Below are positions 37,411 to 48,509 of a stretch of 64,000 nucleotides of DNA, piece after piece. How positions within the stretch are numbered: the stretch's first letter is position 1; each line of letters starts with the position of its first letter. Origin of the DNA: Pampus argenteus (Eukaryota > Chordata > Actinopteri > Scombriformes > Stromateidae). The stretch spans positions 19,434,001-19,498,000 of the forward strand of contig CM072870.1 in assembly GCA_036937835.1 (NCBI GenBank), read 5' to 3'. The notes under the pieces are model-generated. The model ran no database searches. It worked only from the letters and a program-made list of their open reading frames with translations, and was not told the origin of the DNA. Made by a program: the position numbers and the translations under genes.

Positions 37411-37974
37411 CTGGCAAAGGAAGAGAGAGAATGACAAAGATAAATTGGATTGTAGATCAAGGTTGCATGTTCAAAGGAATGTATGTTTGTCTCCCCTTTA
37501 CCTTTATTTGTCCTGCCTGTCTTTCTGTTTTTAATGCCTCTTACTTTCTTTGCATCATCTCTTTGCATATGTCCTCTGCATCTTTCATCTCCCATCTCTT
37601 CACATTGTAACATATTTCGCCTTTCCAACTTACCACCCTTCGTTCCCTATATATCCTTGAAAACCCCTCTTTATTTGGCAGATAATGTATGGTGTGACTT
37701 TGAGGCAGAGATTCATTACTGAGCTCTTTGTAAATGTCACCAATTGCCTGAATGCAGCATTTGTCAGATATCCATTGTGTATTCTGCAGCAGAGCTTAAG
37801 AAGAGCTCCAAAACACGGAGATAACTAAAAGCAAGATTAAGCAGATTTGGATGTGTTTGTTTTAATGAATGGTGTTTCATTATTGCTAACATTAACATTA
37901 GGCTACATATTTTATAAGGTATTTCATATTAGACCTTTTTTCTGTGCTGTGTGTTTGTGTGTGCTTGTTCTCAC

Positions 37975-38222
37975 CCTTAGGAAAGAGTCCAGCGCTCCAT
38001 TCTCCATGAACTCGGTCACAATCATCACTGGTCGACTTTTGGTGACCACACCCTCCAGGCGAATGATGTTGGGGTGATCAAACTGGCCCATAATGGATGC
38101 CTCCGACAGGAAGTCTCGCCTCTGGCGGTCAGTGTAGCCCACCTTGAGAGTCTTGATGGCTACGATGATTTCCCGGCGACCAGGAAGCTTCAGGCGACCA
38201 CGGCACACCTCCCCAAACTCTC
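37975..38222 (-). CDS. ephb3: ephb3 exon 11: kinase N-lobe
   Basis: This 248-nt exon runs from a cacag acceptor to a gtgaga donor, phase 1 in and 0 out, encoding residues 603-684. It completes the P-loop (EFGEV), then gives REIIVAIKTLK with the ATP-anchoring Lys 625, RRDFLSEASIMGQFDHPNII with the helix-C Glu 642, and the hinge segment VMIVTEFMENGALDSFLR. All N-lobe residues needed for catalysis are present. The match to EphB kinases is near complete by eye. Confidence 0.97.
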
Positions 38223-38905
38223 CTGTGAGAGCCCAGGTGAGACAGCCAGAGAAACAGAGAGAGAGAGAGACAGAGAGAGACAAAGAAAGAGGGAGGGAAG
38301 AGAGGCATGACGGAAGAGTGGAGGAGAGTGGGGGAAAAGAGGGGAGAGGGGACAGTTAACTGGTTAGAACCAAGGAGCCAGGGAAGGGTAGCAGGAGGGG
38401 TGGGACAGGGGGAACTGCGAGAGAAGCCAGGATTCTAGGCCAACGTCAAGGAATGGTGGTGAGGGTGGAGCATACAGTGACTTTGTGCTGTTATGCTTAA
38501 AAGTTACAGTATGGTGAGTGTGAGACATGATAATGGAATGTAAGCAAATGTAGAGCAGGAAAAAAAAACGCATGTTGAAATAAATAAAATGGGTCAAGTA
38601 GGGTGATAGGGCGATGGATGTTGAGGGGGACAGGGGGGGAAGGGGGAAAGGATAAAAGGGGATGGTGCTAAGCTTCGGAGGGGTCAGAGAAGCGGGCACA
38701 GGAGGAGGAAATAGGTGGAGACAGAAGCTTAGGGGTTCTGGGGGTCATCGATGCTTTACGTTTAGAGTCTACACCAAGCGTGTGCACAAGTGAAAGAAAA
38801 ATTAGGCGATGACAACAATGTGTTTCAACGCAGGTGCAAAGGTGACAGAGTAAGGGAAGTCAGGTGAGAGAGGGCAGGGGATGGAGGAGTGGAGGGACGG
38901 ATTGA

Positions 38906-38927
38906 GGGGGGGGGGGGGGGGGGGGGG
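38906..38927 (+). repeat. Poly-G run of 22 in ephb3 intron 10
   Basis: Twenty-two consecutive G on the plus strand, so the pre-mRNA carries a C run. It lies in a long purine-rich stretch. Confidence 0.9.
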
Positions 38928-39011
38928 ATGTAGAGGAGAGGAGGGGGACAGGGAAGACAGGGGTTGAGGGTTTGTCACTTTAAAGGCGAATGCTGGGAAG
39001 CGACGGGTTCA

Positions 39012-39091
39012 AGTAGTAGCCTCAGCAGTAGAAGAGCTGTCGTAGTAGCAGTAGTAGCAGTAGTAATGGTAGTAGCAGAAGCAGTAGTAGG
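39012..39091. repeat. AGT-type trinucleotide repeat in ephb3 intron 10
   Basis: Imperfect AGT/AGC units over about 80 bp. Confidence 0.8.
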
Positions 39092-40376
39092 AATTCCCAT
39101 CTCTGCCATCACAACGTCCTCCATTTTGGCTCAGATACAATGCTAAGAAAACTCAACCTCACTTGGCACAGTCCTGCAGCTTTTGAGCAGAGATATTACT
39201 ATCAAGTATATCAAATGCATTAAATACTTTACTAGCTACAACATCAAATGTCAGGGAGGTTTTCTAAAGGAGGAAACACAACCACATAAGTGCAAGGAGT
39301 CAAATGTAGTGGGGTCAAATATAGTGATCAAGTAAAATCCCTCTTTAATGAAGAGGTCACTTAAAAGTAAGCAGGGTTACAAATAGCCAATCCTGGACAA
39401 GAAACATTGGAATATCTTATGCCCCATCCGGACAGGATTCGTATTTCAGGAGAGTACGGGAAATTAATATTAGCATGCTTTTCCGTAACTGTATGGCAAA
39501 TCAAAGGAATTGCTTTGCAAAGCTTAACACATTCCCCAGGGTAGAACACTTAAAAACAATTTCATGCAAGATATCCATTGATAAGCTTGTGAGGACTGAC
39601 TCTACACAGGGGCTTTAAAGAACAACTCAACTGTATGCCAGTGCAAATTGGTGTGTATGAAAATCTTTCATTACGCCACAATGAACTCAAATGAGCACAT
39701 ACTGACAATATTCAAAAGTAGGAAACAGAGAACAATAGATACTCAGGTTATACTGTAAAACCTAAAGTATTTGTACAGGAAGTAAAGAATGGAGGGATAA
39801 CAAAGTGTGGCAAAAAATGCACAATTGGCCAGTGATTAATACTGGAAAAATCACACACATGTGCAGGTTTAAGCGCTTCCCTAGAGAAATAAATCCTGTC
39901 TGTATGGGGCTGTAATTATTTATTGTCCAAAATCTGCTTTCAGTAGACCTTAAGAAGATATTTTGTCAGTTAGAGTTAGTTTACTGATATGTCATACTAA
40001 TTATATTACTTATTACTTGCACAGCAGCTCTCCTGTTCCAGGATTGGGCTCAGATTTTATTTTAGGACACAGGCTTTACAATAATCCAGCACACAAATGA
40101 TGTTACATATGGTCTGGGAAGCAACGTAAGGGTGCTTTGACTGTGAATCAAGATAACTTAAAGAGAAAATAACTAGTACTGATTTTTATACAGGAGAGTG
40201 CTGGAGACAACTGTAAGACTGGAAAGGGGTTCCTAAGAGGTGACGAGTGAGGTAGGGTAAGGAGCAAGGAGAGGGCTAGTGAGTGAAAGTACCGCTTGGT
40301 GTGAAGTCCTCTAACGGTATGGCCTGGAGGTGACTAGCAGTCTTCCCCCTGTAGCTCAGGAGCTTTGGTGGGTTAC

Positions 40377-40499
40377 CTGCGCCAATGACCTCCTCGATCT
40401 TCACGCAGGACACGTCGATCTCCTTGGCAAACTCGCGCACCGCCTCGTTGGGGTCCTCATAGGTGAAGGGGTCAATGTAGACCTTCATTCCCGGCGTGA
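40377..40499 (-). CDS. ephb3: ephb3 exon 10: regulatory tyrosines and start of kinase
   Basis: This 123-nt exon has a tatag acceptor and a non-consensus donor, gtaacc. Phase is 1 in and 1 out, and it encodes residues 562-601. It reads TPGMKVYIDPFTYEDPNEAV and REFAKEIDVSCVKIEEVIGA. Tyr 568 and Tyr 574 (YIDPFTYEDP) are the juxtamembrane autophosphorylation sites that relieve autoinhibition and recruit SH2 proteins in Eph receptors. The exon ends inside the glycine-rich ATP loop, IGAG/EFGEV. Past the donor the frame stays open for 32 more codons before TAG at 40276-40278, which is treated separately as a possible alternative end. Confidence 0.95.
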
Positions 40500-40733
40500 C
40501 TATAGGGGATTCAGTGGCAAGAACGGGAAAGTGAATATTTGCTGCCAAAACATCTTCGGTAACAATGAAATAATACTTCATTACTGCACTAGGTGATCAA
40601 ACTAATTCATGTTACGTGAACTATTCATTAGTGGTTGGGGATGCTCTCATTGCTAGTTTGAAACATAGAAATACTGCTGCTGGTGGAATGTGGATAATTC
40701 AAAAAGGAGTGGCATCTCAGCAAAGAGACTTAC

Positions 40734-40786
40734 TGTACTGCTGCAATTTCTCTGTGTACTCCGATTCTGAACCATTTCTCTGCTTT
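40734..40786 (-). CDS. ephb3: ephb3 exon 9: juxtamembrane micro-exon
   Basis: This exon is only 53 nt, with an aacag acceptor and a gtaagt donor, phase 2 in and 1 out, encoding residues 544-560: KQRNGSESEYTEKLQQY. EphB3 receptors have nearly this sequence just inside the membrane. It contributes two tyrosines (553 and 560) upstream of the main regulatory pair in exon 10. Its phase fits exon 8 (AG+A gives Arg 543) and exon 10 (A+TC gives Ile 561), which confirms the boundaries. Skipping it would shift the frame before the kinase. Confidence 0.93.
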
Positions 40787-42247
40787 CTGTTGAGAAAGAT
40801 AAAAAACACAAACTGAATCACGTGGACTCCACACAGCAGGGTGCAAATACAGGAAAAGGAACAAAGAAACTGAATCCCTAATGATGTCTGCAGAAATGCA
40901 GGTACACAATATTGCTTGGTTAAAGTCTTTTTTTTTTTGCATTGGAAGCAGCACACTGTAGATAAAGATTGTATCAATGCCTGGTGGTAAAAGAATTCAT
41001 ACTTGGGGACTCTAACATGAGCCTAAACAAAAGGATATCAAACCATTGTCTGAAGCAGCAAGTGAAAGCCATTCATTCTCAGTATCCCCAAAATTCAGAC
41101 AGCAAGCTCGGCTGTCTCGCCTTCGTCGCCCTACCGACATCACGCTGTTCGTTTCAATTCAATCTGCCTCGTATTTTTTCCTCATAGACTCTTGCTCTCT
41201 TGCTGTCGTTCTCTCTTTCCTTCTTTAACCCTTCTGTATCCTCATCTTTCTCCATGTGTTCCTTCTGTACTGGGTGTTAAAAACACGATGACAGAGCGAG
41301 GGGGCTGGGTTGTTGAAATTACATGTTAATGTGCTTCCTTTGTTGTCTAACCAGTAACCAGGGCAATAATACCCGACAGTGATTTGCATCTTATTTCAAA
41401 TTCTAATTTGGTTTTTGGAATATGCCAAAGCCCCGTGTTTTGTGTTATTACTATTTTCTCCTTCTTTTTCTGTGGCAGTCAGAGCAGCGGTTAAGCCAAG
41501 ACCCTGAGAGAGACACAATGTAGTGGTGTGAAAATAGAGGAGAGCGAAGCAGCAGGAAGAAGAATGAGAGGAGGGGGAGCCAGGGAGATTATTATTCACT
41601 CTGGCGTGACCGATGCCCATGCTCGATGCTTGTCAGCCGCCGCCTGAACTGGCTTGTGGAGGGAACCCAGTGGGCGCCAGTCAGGGGTAAGTGCCAACCT
41701 TTTACAAATGTATATATACACACACACACACGCACACACACTGCATTTGCTGGTTGACAAATGAGTGGTATGAGGATAAACGAGTGTGGTTAGACCCAGT
41801 TGGTGCAGTATCAGACTTTTTGAAAGGTGTGAGCAGCGGCTTGCATCTTCCTAGTCAATTGGGCCCAGCAGACAAGGGCACATCTGGGTTCTTTGTGGTT
41901 GGGCAACCGCACATTTGATTCTGAGTGAGGCCATGAGGGCAGGCCTATCAGGCCCAACAGCTGCTCCATCGTGCTGTGTCCAGTGAGCAAAGTAGTATTT
42001 TAGCCAAAGCTGTTTACTATTCACAGACTCAGAAGGCTAATCTGGCATTCAGTGGCCTCACAGGTGGCGTAGCAATCCACAGAGACTGTTCTGGGGTGGT
42101 TTGGAGGACATACAAACAAAGTTGACATTTGAAGCTATCTCAGTTTTTTTTTTCTTTTCTTCTTGAAGTAAAATTGTCTTCTGCAAATGTTTCTGGAATT
42201 TCAAATGGTCTAACTTTTTTTAAAGGCTGAAAGAATTATATTCTGAC
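40787..42247 (-). other. ephb3: ephb3 intron 8
   Basis: This 1.5-kb intron separates the transmembrane exon from the juxtamembrane micro-exon. It contains a short (CA)n at 41717-41740 and otherwise ordinary unique sequence. No alternative exon was recognised. Confidence 0.75.
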
Positions 42248-42356
42248 CTGAGGCAAACGATAGCGATGACCACAACTGCAATGATGAAGACCAAGGTGGC
42301 AGTGGCTGATCCCACGATAAGCGGTAGCTGCTCCTGCCACGACTTTGGTGGGTCAG
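42248..42356 (-). CDS. ephb3: ephb3 exon 8: transmembrane helix
   Basis: This 109-nt exon has a cttag acceptor and a relatively weak donor, gtcaga. Phase is 1 in and 2 out, and it encodes residues 508-542. It contains a short linker, SWQEQLPLIVGSATA, followed by an unbroken hydrophobic run ending VVVIAIVCL; this is the single membrane span, about residues 518-541. The VGSATA start and the CLR end match EphB receptors closely. The extracellular part lies upstream and the signalling part downstream, consistent with a type I membrane protein. Confidence 0.95.
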
Positions 42357-42898
42357 CTAAGGGATCAAAGAGAGAAGAGGGTTACTTAAAGAGCTTGTCA
42401 CAAACATACACCCACCCTAGCTGTAATCCATTTCTATTGCCTACAAATGTGTCGTAAGTCGAAGTAAAGGGTTTACAGTATTCTTCTCACGCCTACTTTT
42501 AAGTTGTATGCTTACATAAGTACAATTATGCTCTTATGTTTTTCAGGCTGTATGAAGCATAATATAGTCCAACCTCTGACTAATTAATGTCTGTATGAAG
42601 ACTGGAAGATAGACATTTGAGTTATTTTACTTTGTCTCTTTAATGATAAGAACAATGTAGAGCAAGACTGAGGCTGACAACCTGTCTGACTGTTAGGAAA
42701 TGGTTGATTTTCACCAAATGATAAGTCATGAATCTCTCTACAAGGAATTCAGTTCATTGAAAAATATGTATAGTAACTTCTATCTCTATAAGCTTATGAG
42801 CCTCCATTATGCCCATAATCGTATGCACAGAATTATTAGAGGACTGCTGCAGAGCCACAAATACCCTGGGTAATAGAGTATGTATGGGAGTGACATAC

Positions 42899-43061
42899 TT
42901 TGAAGGTTGGTGCTGAAGTCGGCTGGGCTGCTGTAACGACCATAACCGGCCACTGTCCGGGCACGGACCTGTACTACATAAGGTGTACCAGCCTTGAGAC
43001 CTTCAATGCGTGCATTGCTCCGTTGAGCAGTCATGGTATGGGCGATGGCCTCACCTTTATC
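42899..43061 (-). CDS. ephb3: ephb3 exon 7: second half of second fibronectin III domain
   Basis: This 163-nt exon runs from a tgcag acceptor to a gtatgt donor, phase 0 in and 1 out, encoding residues 453-506. Key segments are IEGLKAGTPYVVQVRARTVA and GYGRYSSPADFST; the VQVRARTVAGYG strand is a family hallmark. The start of the exon (DKGEAIAHTMTAQRS) corresponds to a loop that varies among Eph receptors. Reading on past the donor stays open for about 29 codons, but the sequence there is hydrophobic and AT-rich, so I read it as intron. Confidence 0.94.
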
Positions 43062-43748
43062 CTGCAGACAGAGACGGTAACCGATGAAAACAAAATCAAA
43101 TATAAGCCTCCTGCGCTGTCTCATTCATCATTATTCATCCCCTAGCCCCTCTATCTATCATCCCCTCTCTGATTCTCTACCCTCCCTGACATGGCTGACC
43201 AATGTAACTGAAACTAACTGAAAAAAAAGGAAAAAAAAGGAGGTTAAGATATATATAGAGAGACAGATTTTAGGTGGGGTGTTAATTCGACGAGAGAAGG
43301 ACAAGAAAAGCAGACAACAAACAGAGCAGATATATAGTGAGTGCCTTTGTCGTTTCCCTGAGGCACATTCAGTCACAGCTCTTTGGGTCCAGGAAAATAC
43401 AGAAACTTTCAAATACATGGACTGAGCAAGGACTGGGAGTAAGAAGGAGGGCAAGAGGGAGAGATGGAATTAGGGGCACATAAAAGGGCAGAGCATAATG
43501 GAAGTATAGGAGAGAAATGGAAGGAGACAAAGAGAAAATGGAGCAATAGAGGGATGGAAGGGGAGAATAAGTAGGCAAGGATGATCACAAAAGCAAAGAT
43601 TGGAAATGGCGACTTGTCTCAGTGGAATCATTTGTTCATCAGCAAAAGCATTGTCTTCCACATTTGCAGAAAACACAGTTGAAACAAAGACCATTAGAGT
43701 CAATAAAATTGGATAGAATTAGAGGCATTGACTTACATTTCTGCTTAC

Positions 43749-43873
43749 CTTCTCATGGTACTTAATCTCATAATCCAGAATGATTCCGTTGGGTTTCTCT
43801 GGAGGCAGCCATGACAGGCTCATGGTGCTCGCTGTGGCCGCCATCAGGTGAACTGTGGGCACTGCAGATGGAG
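43749..43873 (-). CDS. ephb3: ephb3 exon 6: first half of second fibronectin III domain
   Basis: This 125-nt exon runs from a ttgtag acceptor to a gtaagc donor, entering in phase 1 and leaving in phase 0. It encodes residues 412-452 plus the end of split Ala 411. It reads PSAVPTVHLM, then a variable serine/threonine-rich stretch, then SLSWLPPEKPNGIILDYEIK and YHEK. The WxPPExPNGxILDYE pattern is the conserved core of the membrane-proximal FN3 domain of Eph receptors. Together with exon 7 it makes one complete domain. Confidence 0.95.
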
Positions 43874-46198
43874 CTACAACGAAAGGGCAAAACGAATAAG
43901 AGAAAATCCGTCTTTTTTTAACGTTTTCTGTGTTCTATGCCCTTTGTGTTTCCACACAAGCCTAAATACGAAGTCTTAGGCTGCAGGCTTTGTGAAAAGC
44001 TTTGACCAGTGGTTAGTATGCAGACCCATTCCCCACTAATGCTCAAATTCTCCCTCTGAGAGTACTCGGCGAGGGAGAGGTGAGTGAATGAGTCAAACTG
44101 CAAAGCTGATGTATAAGTCTACTGATACATGCAGTTCCCTGTGCCATACACTAACTTACAAGTGTAGGAACAAGTATAAACACATTTTGTACATATAGAT
44201 TTAATCAATCGATACATTCATCTGCATACTGAGCCACTGCTTCATTTTTGCTCCTTCCTCAAGAGGCAATGTTAGGGGACAGTCAGTTTTCCTCTTTTTA
44301 AAAATGAATGAATCAATAAGAAATTGCAATGCAATATACAACATATTGATATATATATATATATACAAACAAGGATCTAGTCATGAGAGAACCACACATA
44401 AATGTGCACATACCACACATACTGATTAATATAATATATAATGTGGGCACAATTACACAGACCAATTACACACATTGTCAGGGATATGATACACATTGTT
44501 AGGGATGTGACATAAACCACACACCGGCACTCCACCCACCTGAGTTTTCCATGCTTTGTTCACATGTGACTATTAATGGCCAAGCGCTGTCTGCCTCTCT
44601 GTCTCTCTTCTAAGTTCAGGCTTGTTCTGCACCTCTGACTCAGTCAGTCCTCGCTGTCTACATCATTGCTTTTGTTTCATAACTTCGGCTGTTTCTCTCC
44701 AGTGGTACCTTCTCTTCAAAAATTACATTACTCACTTTTTCCTATATTTATACTATCAACTTATTTAATTTCCTCCTTTTTCCTCCACAGCTCTTTATGT
44801 TTCACCTTTCTTTTCACCACTACAGACCAGCATCCCATCTCTGTCTCTGCCCCTCCTCCCTCCCCCATTCTTGTTAAAAAGCATTTTAATCCCCCCCACA
44901 TGCATTTCCTTTCTCCCCCTGCTGCTTGTGTTTGCGGCCAGACATCCTTCTGTTTCTCTTTTTTCTCTATTTTTCTCCCCAAACCTTCCCTTCCCTGCCT
45001 CTCTCCCTCCTTTGCCAGGCCCATCCATCCATGTCTCTCTTTTTCTCCCAGAAGACAATACTTCCTACGCAGATCCCCTGGTTACTCTAGCCAGGGGATT
45101 AGGGGCCCTCCTCCGGGTGAAGATGTTGAAGTAACCATGGAGGTGACCCCTGGGACTTATCACCGCCCTAGTATTTATTTTGGTTCTTAAAAGGTGAATG
45201 CACATGCAGGGATGGTCTTGGGACTATACCAGGGGATAATCTGATCACAGTTGATGCTCTCTTGCCTCCTCCTTTCCCTTCTCCTCTTTGCACCCAACTG
45301 ACCCGGGGCAACCATGGATGGACACTGGTCCCTGTCAGGTCAGTGCCAGACCCCTCATAAAACAATGAGGGCCTCACATGAGGCCTTGTGGGGCCTTTGG
45401 GTCCTAGACCCATGAACAGAAGGCAATCCTTAAGCATCTTTTAGAGGCATGAGCACAAGGGTAGAGGCGAGGACATACAGAGAAGAGAAAGAGAGATGAT
45501 GGGGGATGGAAAAGGATAATCCTCAGTGTTGTCTAAACCTGCCCAAAGTGCAAATTTAACATAGAGACTAAACACATCCAAGGCACAATATAAGAGCCCT
45601 GAGAGAATCACAACAAAGACACCATCTCATGAGAACATAAGTGCAGAGTAAGCCCAACAGCATATCTATGTATCTACCTAAATTGACATTCAACTTACAT
45701 ACTAAATCACACAGGAAATACCAAAAAAATGTCCAAAAAAGGAACATATGCAATAAATTATCATGACTATCCTGAATTATTCTGAATATAGATTACCTGA
45801 GTTGCAATTATCTATACGAAAGAAAGAAAAAAATACACCCATCCCTGATTGCTACATTTGGCCTAGTTACTGTTGTTGCTGTGGGCTGGAGGAGCGGTGG
45901 GTTGGAAGCAGTGGGCAGCTAGAACACTGAAGGTTCAACACTTTGAATACGTGCTGCCTCGCTATTGCTATTTACAGCAATGTTAGTACAGAGCATGATG
46001 TGGGCGTGTGAAAACGGTCCCTTTTTAAGCTCATTCAGAAGAATCTTCTCCATCCCTGTTCAAAGGGATAACATGTAACATACTCCTACATGCATACAAG
46101 AAATTGATCACTACTTCTTAAGCAGAGAAAGTATTCTTCGACATTCTTTTGTATCTTTTTTGGCAGTGCCTACAAGTTCAATATTGAGCTGTACTTAC
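43874..46198 (-). other. ephb3: ephb3 intron 5
   Basis: This 2.3-kb intron has a long pyrimidine-rich stretch on the plus strand (about 44660-45060) that creates low-complexity open frames but no recognisable protein. A 9-bp perfect stem with a 9-nt loop lies at 45073-45099, followed by a GC-richer patch to 45440. A short (TA)n is at 44350-44365. Confidence 0.75.
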
Positions 46199-46534
46199 CG
46201 GCCTGATTTGTGGTGATATTCACTGCAGAAAACTGAGGTGTATAGGGGCTCTTGTTGGAAACGCCATTGACCGCCTGAATCTCAAAGCTGTACTGTGTGT
46301 GGGCTTGAAGGTTACGGACAGCCACGCGGCGCTGGGTCAGGCCCAGGTGGCGTGGTGAGATGTCTACGTTGTCGTCACACCGCGAGCACATTCCCCGTTC
46401 AGGCAGGCACTTTTTACAGATGACATTATAGAAGGTATCGTCGCGGCCGCCCAAGTCACGTGGGTCACTCCATTCCAGCACAAGCGAGGTTTCGTTCACA
46501 ATGGAGATGACACTGCGTGGTGCAGAGGGGACAG
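46199..46534 (-). CDS. ephb3: ephb3 exon 5: first fibronectin type III domain
   Basis: This 336-nt exon runs from a tgcag acceptor to a gtaagt donor, phase 1 in and 1 out, encoding residues 300-410. It opens VPSAPRSVISIVNETSLVLE and includes WSDPRDLGGRDDTFYNVICK, MCSRCDDNV, and the YSFEIQAVNGVS strand typical of Eph FN3-1. It ends AVNITTNQA. Two N-glycosylation sequons are visible, NETS near residue 312 and NITT near residue 405. One exon encodes the whole domain, as in other Eph genes. The domain lies on the extracellular stalk and contributes to receptor-receptor contacts. Confidence 0.96.
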
Positions 46535-46906
46535 CTGCATAAGGGAGGCAAAGCGTGGGTGAGATGAGGAAAATAGGTTTTGGAATTAGCATGAATTCAA
46601 TCACCATGCACAATAGGTGTAAAGAATTTTGTCTTAGTGACAGTGCAGGGACATACTAACAATAGACAGAGATTCATATTGTGAAACACAGTTTACATAT
46701 CATTACACATATACGTTCATTATTCCGTAGCTTCTATCAGCACAATTCATAATCCAAAATGTTCCTTGTGCTGTGGCGTTGCTACAATTTTCACACACGC
46801 TTTTTTCTTTTTTTCTTCTACATAACAAGAGTCTGTTCCAGCAGTTCTTCAGAAAAAGAGGGCAGGAAGTCAAATTTGAATTGTATGTTCACTTCCACTA
46901 TGTGCT

Positions 46907-46937
<31 letters not shown>

Positions 46938-47540
46938 GTGAAGTGGGGAGGACGGGGGGGTGGCGAGCGAGACAAACTATTGGCAGAAGCTTGGCAATTC
47001 TTATCCAATTACTGGAGCCTTATCTCTCACTGCACTGTAGGAGAGTCAGCTCCCACCCCAGCAGCAGAAAAAAAAAAAGGATATTTTTTCTCTCTTCACT
47101 AGTGAACGAATTAGCTCCTGTATATGCATGTTTACTTTTAACGAAGGCACTGCACTACTGCTAGAAAAAAAAAAATCCTCCACTCTCTGTTGGTAAAGCA
47201 GTGGCAGCATTGAGAATAGATAGACTTCACTAGAAGGTGGCTGGGGGAGGGGTTTGGATGATAAAGTTTTGGATAACGTTGGGAAAGCAAGCAGAATTGT
47301 TTGCCGTGTGTGTGTGGCGTGGTGGGAAAGCACTCCTGGTGGCTGATAAATATGACTGAGGTCACAATTCAAAGAGGGAAGTTCGGAATAATGTTTACCT
47401 CTCTTTATGATCTGTCTGTATTCTGAGTGGGGAACTAGAACATGTAGTTGTTGTCTTGTTTTTTTATTTTTATTTTTTAATTAGGTGCATTAATACCACT
47501 ATATGTTCTGACTTTAAAAGATGAAGATGTCACCACTTAC

Positions 47541-47696
47541 TCGTGCAGGGAGCATCAGGAGTGTCCGTGTCTGAGCGGTAGAAACCGTTACGACAGGAGC
47601 AAACATTGGCCGCTCCTGAGCTGGCACGGCTGTTGGCTGGGCATGGCAAGCAGAAGCTGTCCCCCTGCTTGGATTTAAAGGTGCCAGGGCTGCAAG
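47541..47696 (-). CDS. ephb3: ephb3 exon 4: EGF-like Cys-rich module
   Basis: This 156-nt exon runs from an atcag acceptor to a gtaagt donor, phase 1 in and 1 out. It encodes residues 248-298 and completes the split Ala codon 247. It begins CSPGTFKSKQGDSFCLPCPA and continues through VCSCRNGFYRSDTDTPDAPC. The regularly spaced cysteines are the EGF-like part of the extracellular Cys-rich region between the ligand-binding domain and the first fibronectin domain. Its length is a multiple of three and both ends share a phase, so skipping it would keep the frame but remove most of this module. Confidence 0.95.
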
Positions 47697-48235
47697 CTGA
47701 TTTGAAAAGAGAGAAAGATGGGAAAAAAAAGAAAAAGGTAAACCTAAGATACTGAAATTAAGCAGCCATGGAGCAGTTGAAGGATTACAATCACTTTTTA
47801 TGAATGTGAGTCACATATGCAAATCTTTCTCTCAAATCTCTCTCACAAATCCTTAGCATTTGTATGCAAGCGTTAGCAGCAGGCATGCCTGATGTGTCTG
47901 TTGAGTTAAATGTGTACACGTGCACACGGTTTGTTATTGTCCCTTGAAAACCATCAGGTTCCTGTTTGCCTCATTTATGAAGAGTGCATCTTTGGCAAAC
48001 TGTAGAACAGTAAAGGTTTTTTTTGAGCAACCTGTACCTGCTTGGATAAACTCATCTCACATGACGAGACTATAAAGTCAAATTACAAACGTGACCCTCA
48101 GAGTCAAAATGCTGGTATGTGACTTTACCTTTAATTTAGCCATTTCATTAAATACATTAACATACACACAGAGAATCAGTATGGCTCACATGCTGATGTG
48201 TACAAAAAACGTGGGGCCGCAACTGTGCAAACATG

Positions 48236-48509
48236 CATGTCTCTCACACACACATTGGGCATCAATCTTTATTCATTTCCTGGAGAATTATCACAACCTT
48301 AACCATAACCACCACATGCCTAACCCTCACCTTTACCCTGAACTACTTAATTGTAAACCGAGTCTTCACCCTAAAATCAATGATTTACATTAAGGGGACT
48401 TGCTTTTTGTGCTTTTTTGTGGGGCAAGTCCCCACGACACGACTGTGTAAACACATTTACATTCCCTCGACGTGAGTACTTGGACTACACACACACACAC
48501 ACACACACC
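48236..48509 (-). repeat. Teleost dispersed repeat with (CA)n end
   Basis: Read on the minus strand it contains GGGACTTGCCCCAC, AGGGTTAGGCATGTGGTGGT, TATGGTTAAGGTTGTG and CTCCAGGAAATGAATAAAG. This combination with terminal CA/GT runs is a frequent fish interspersed repeat as I recall it. It sits in ephb3 intron 3. The copy is moderately diverged, and the family name is not assigned. Confidence 0.55.

Larger units (their letters stand above)
38223..40376 (-). other. ephb3: ephb3 intron 10, interrupts the P-loop codons
   Basis: This 2.2-kb intron splits the glycine-loop coding sequence. The first 96 nt after the Gly 602 codon stay open before TAG. Farther in are an AGT-type trinucleotide repeat at 39012-39091, a pure run of 22 G on the plus strand at 38906-38927, and long purine-rich tracts (38240-38360, 38580-38960). 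The remainder shows nothing identifiable. Confidence 0.75.
33004..47540 (-). other. ephb3: Remaining short ephb3 introns (4, 6, 7, 9, 11, 12, 13)
   Basis: These introns are intron 4 (46535-47540), 6 (43062-43748), 7 (42357-42898), 9 (40500-40733), 11 (37411-37974), 12 (36823-37194) and 13 (36287-36672). All have GT-AG ends. They contain ordinary unique sequence plus short simple repeats, for example GT at 46908-46940 in intron 4. I see no other genes or structured elements in them. Confidence 0.7.

Noticed and set aside
44666..45190. 174-codon plus-strand open frame, the longest on that strand
   Set aside because: Made of pyrimidine-rich low-complexity sequence (Ser/Pro/Leu/Phe) inside ephb3 intron 5 on the opposite strand.
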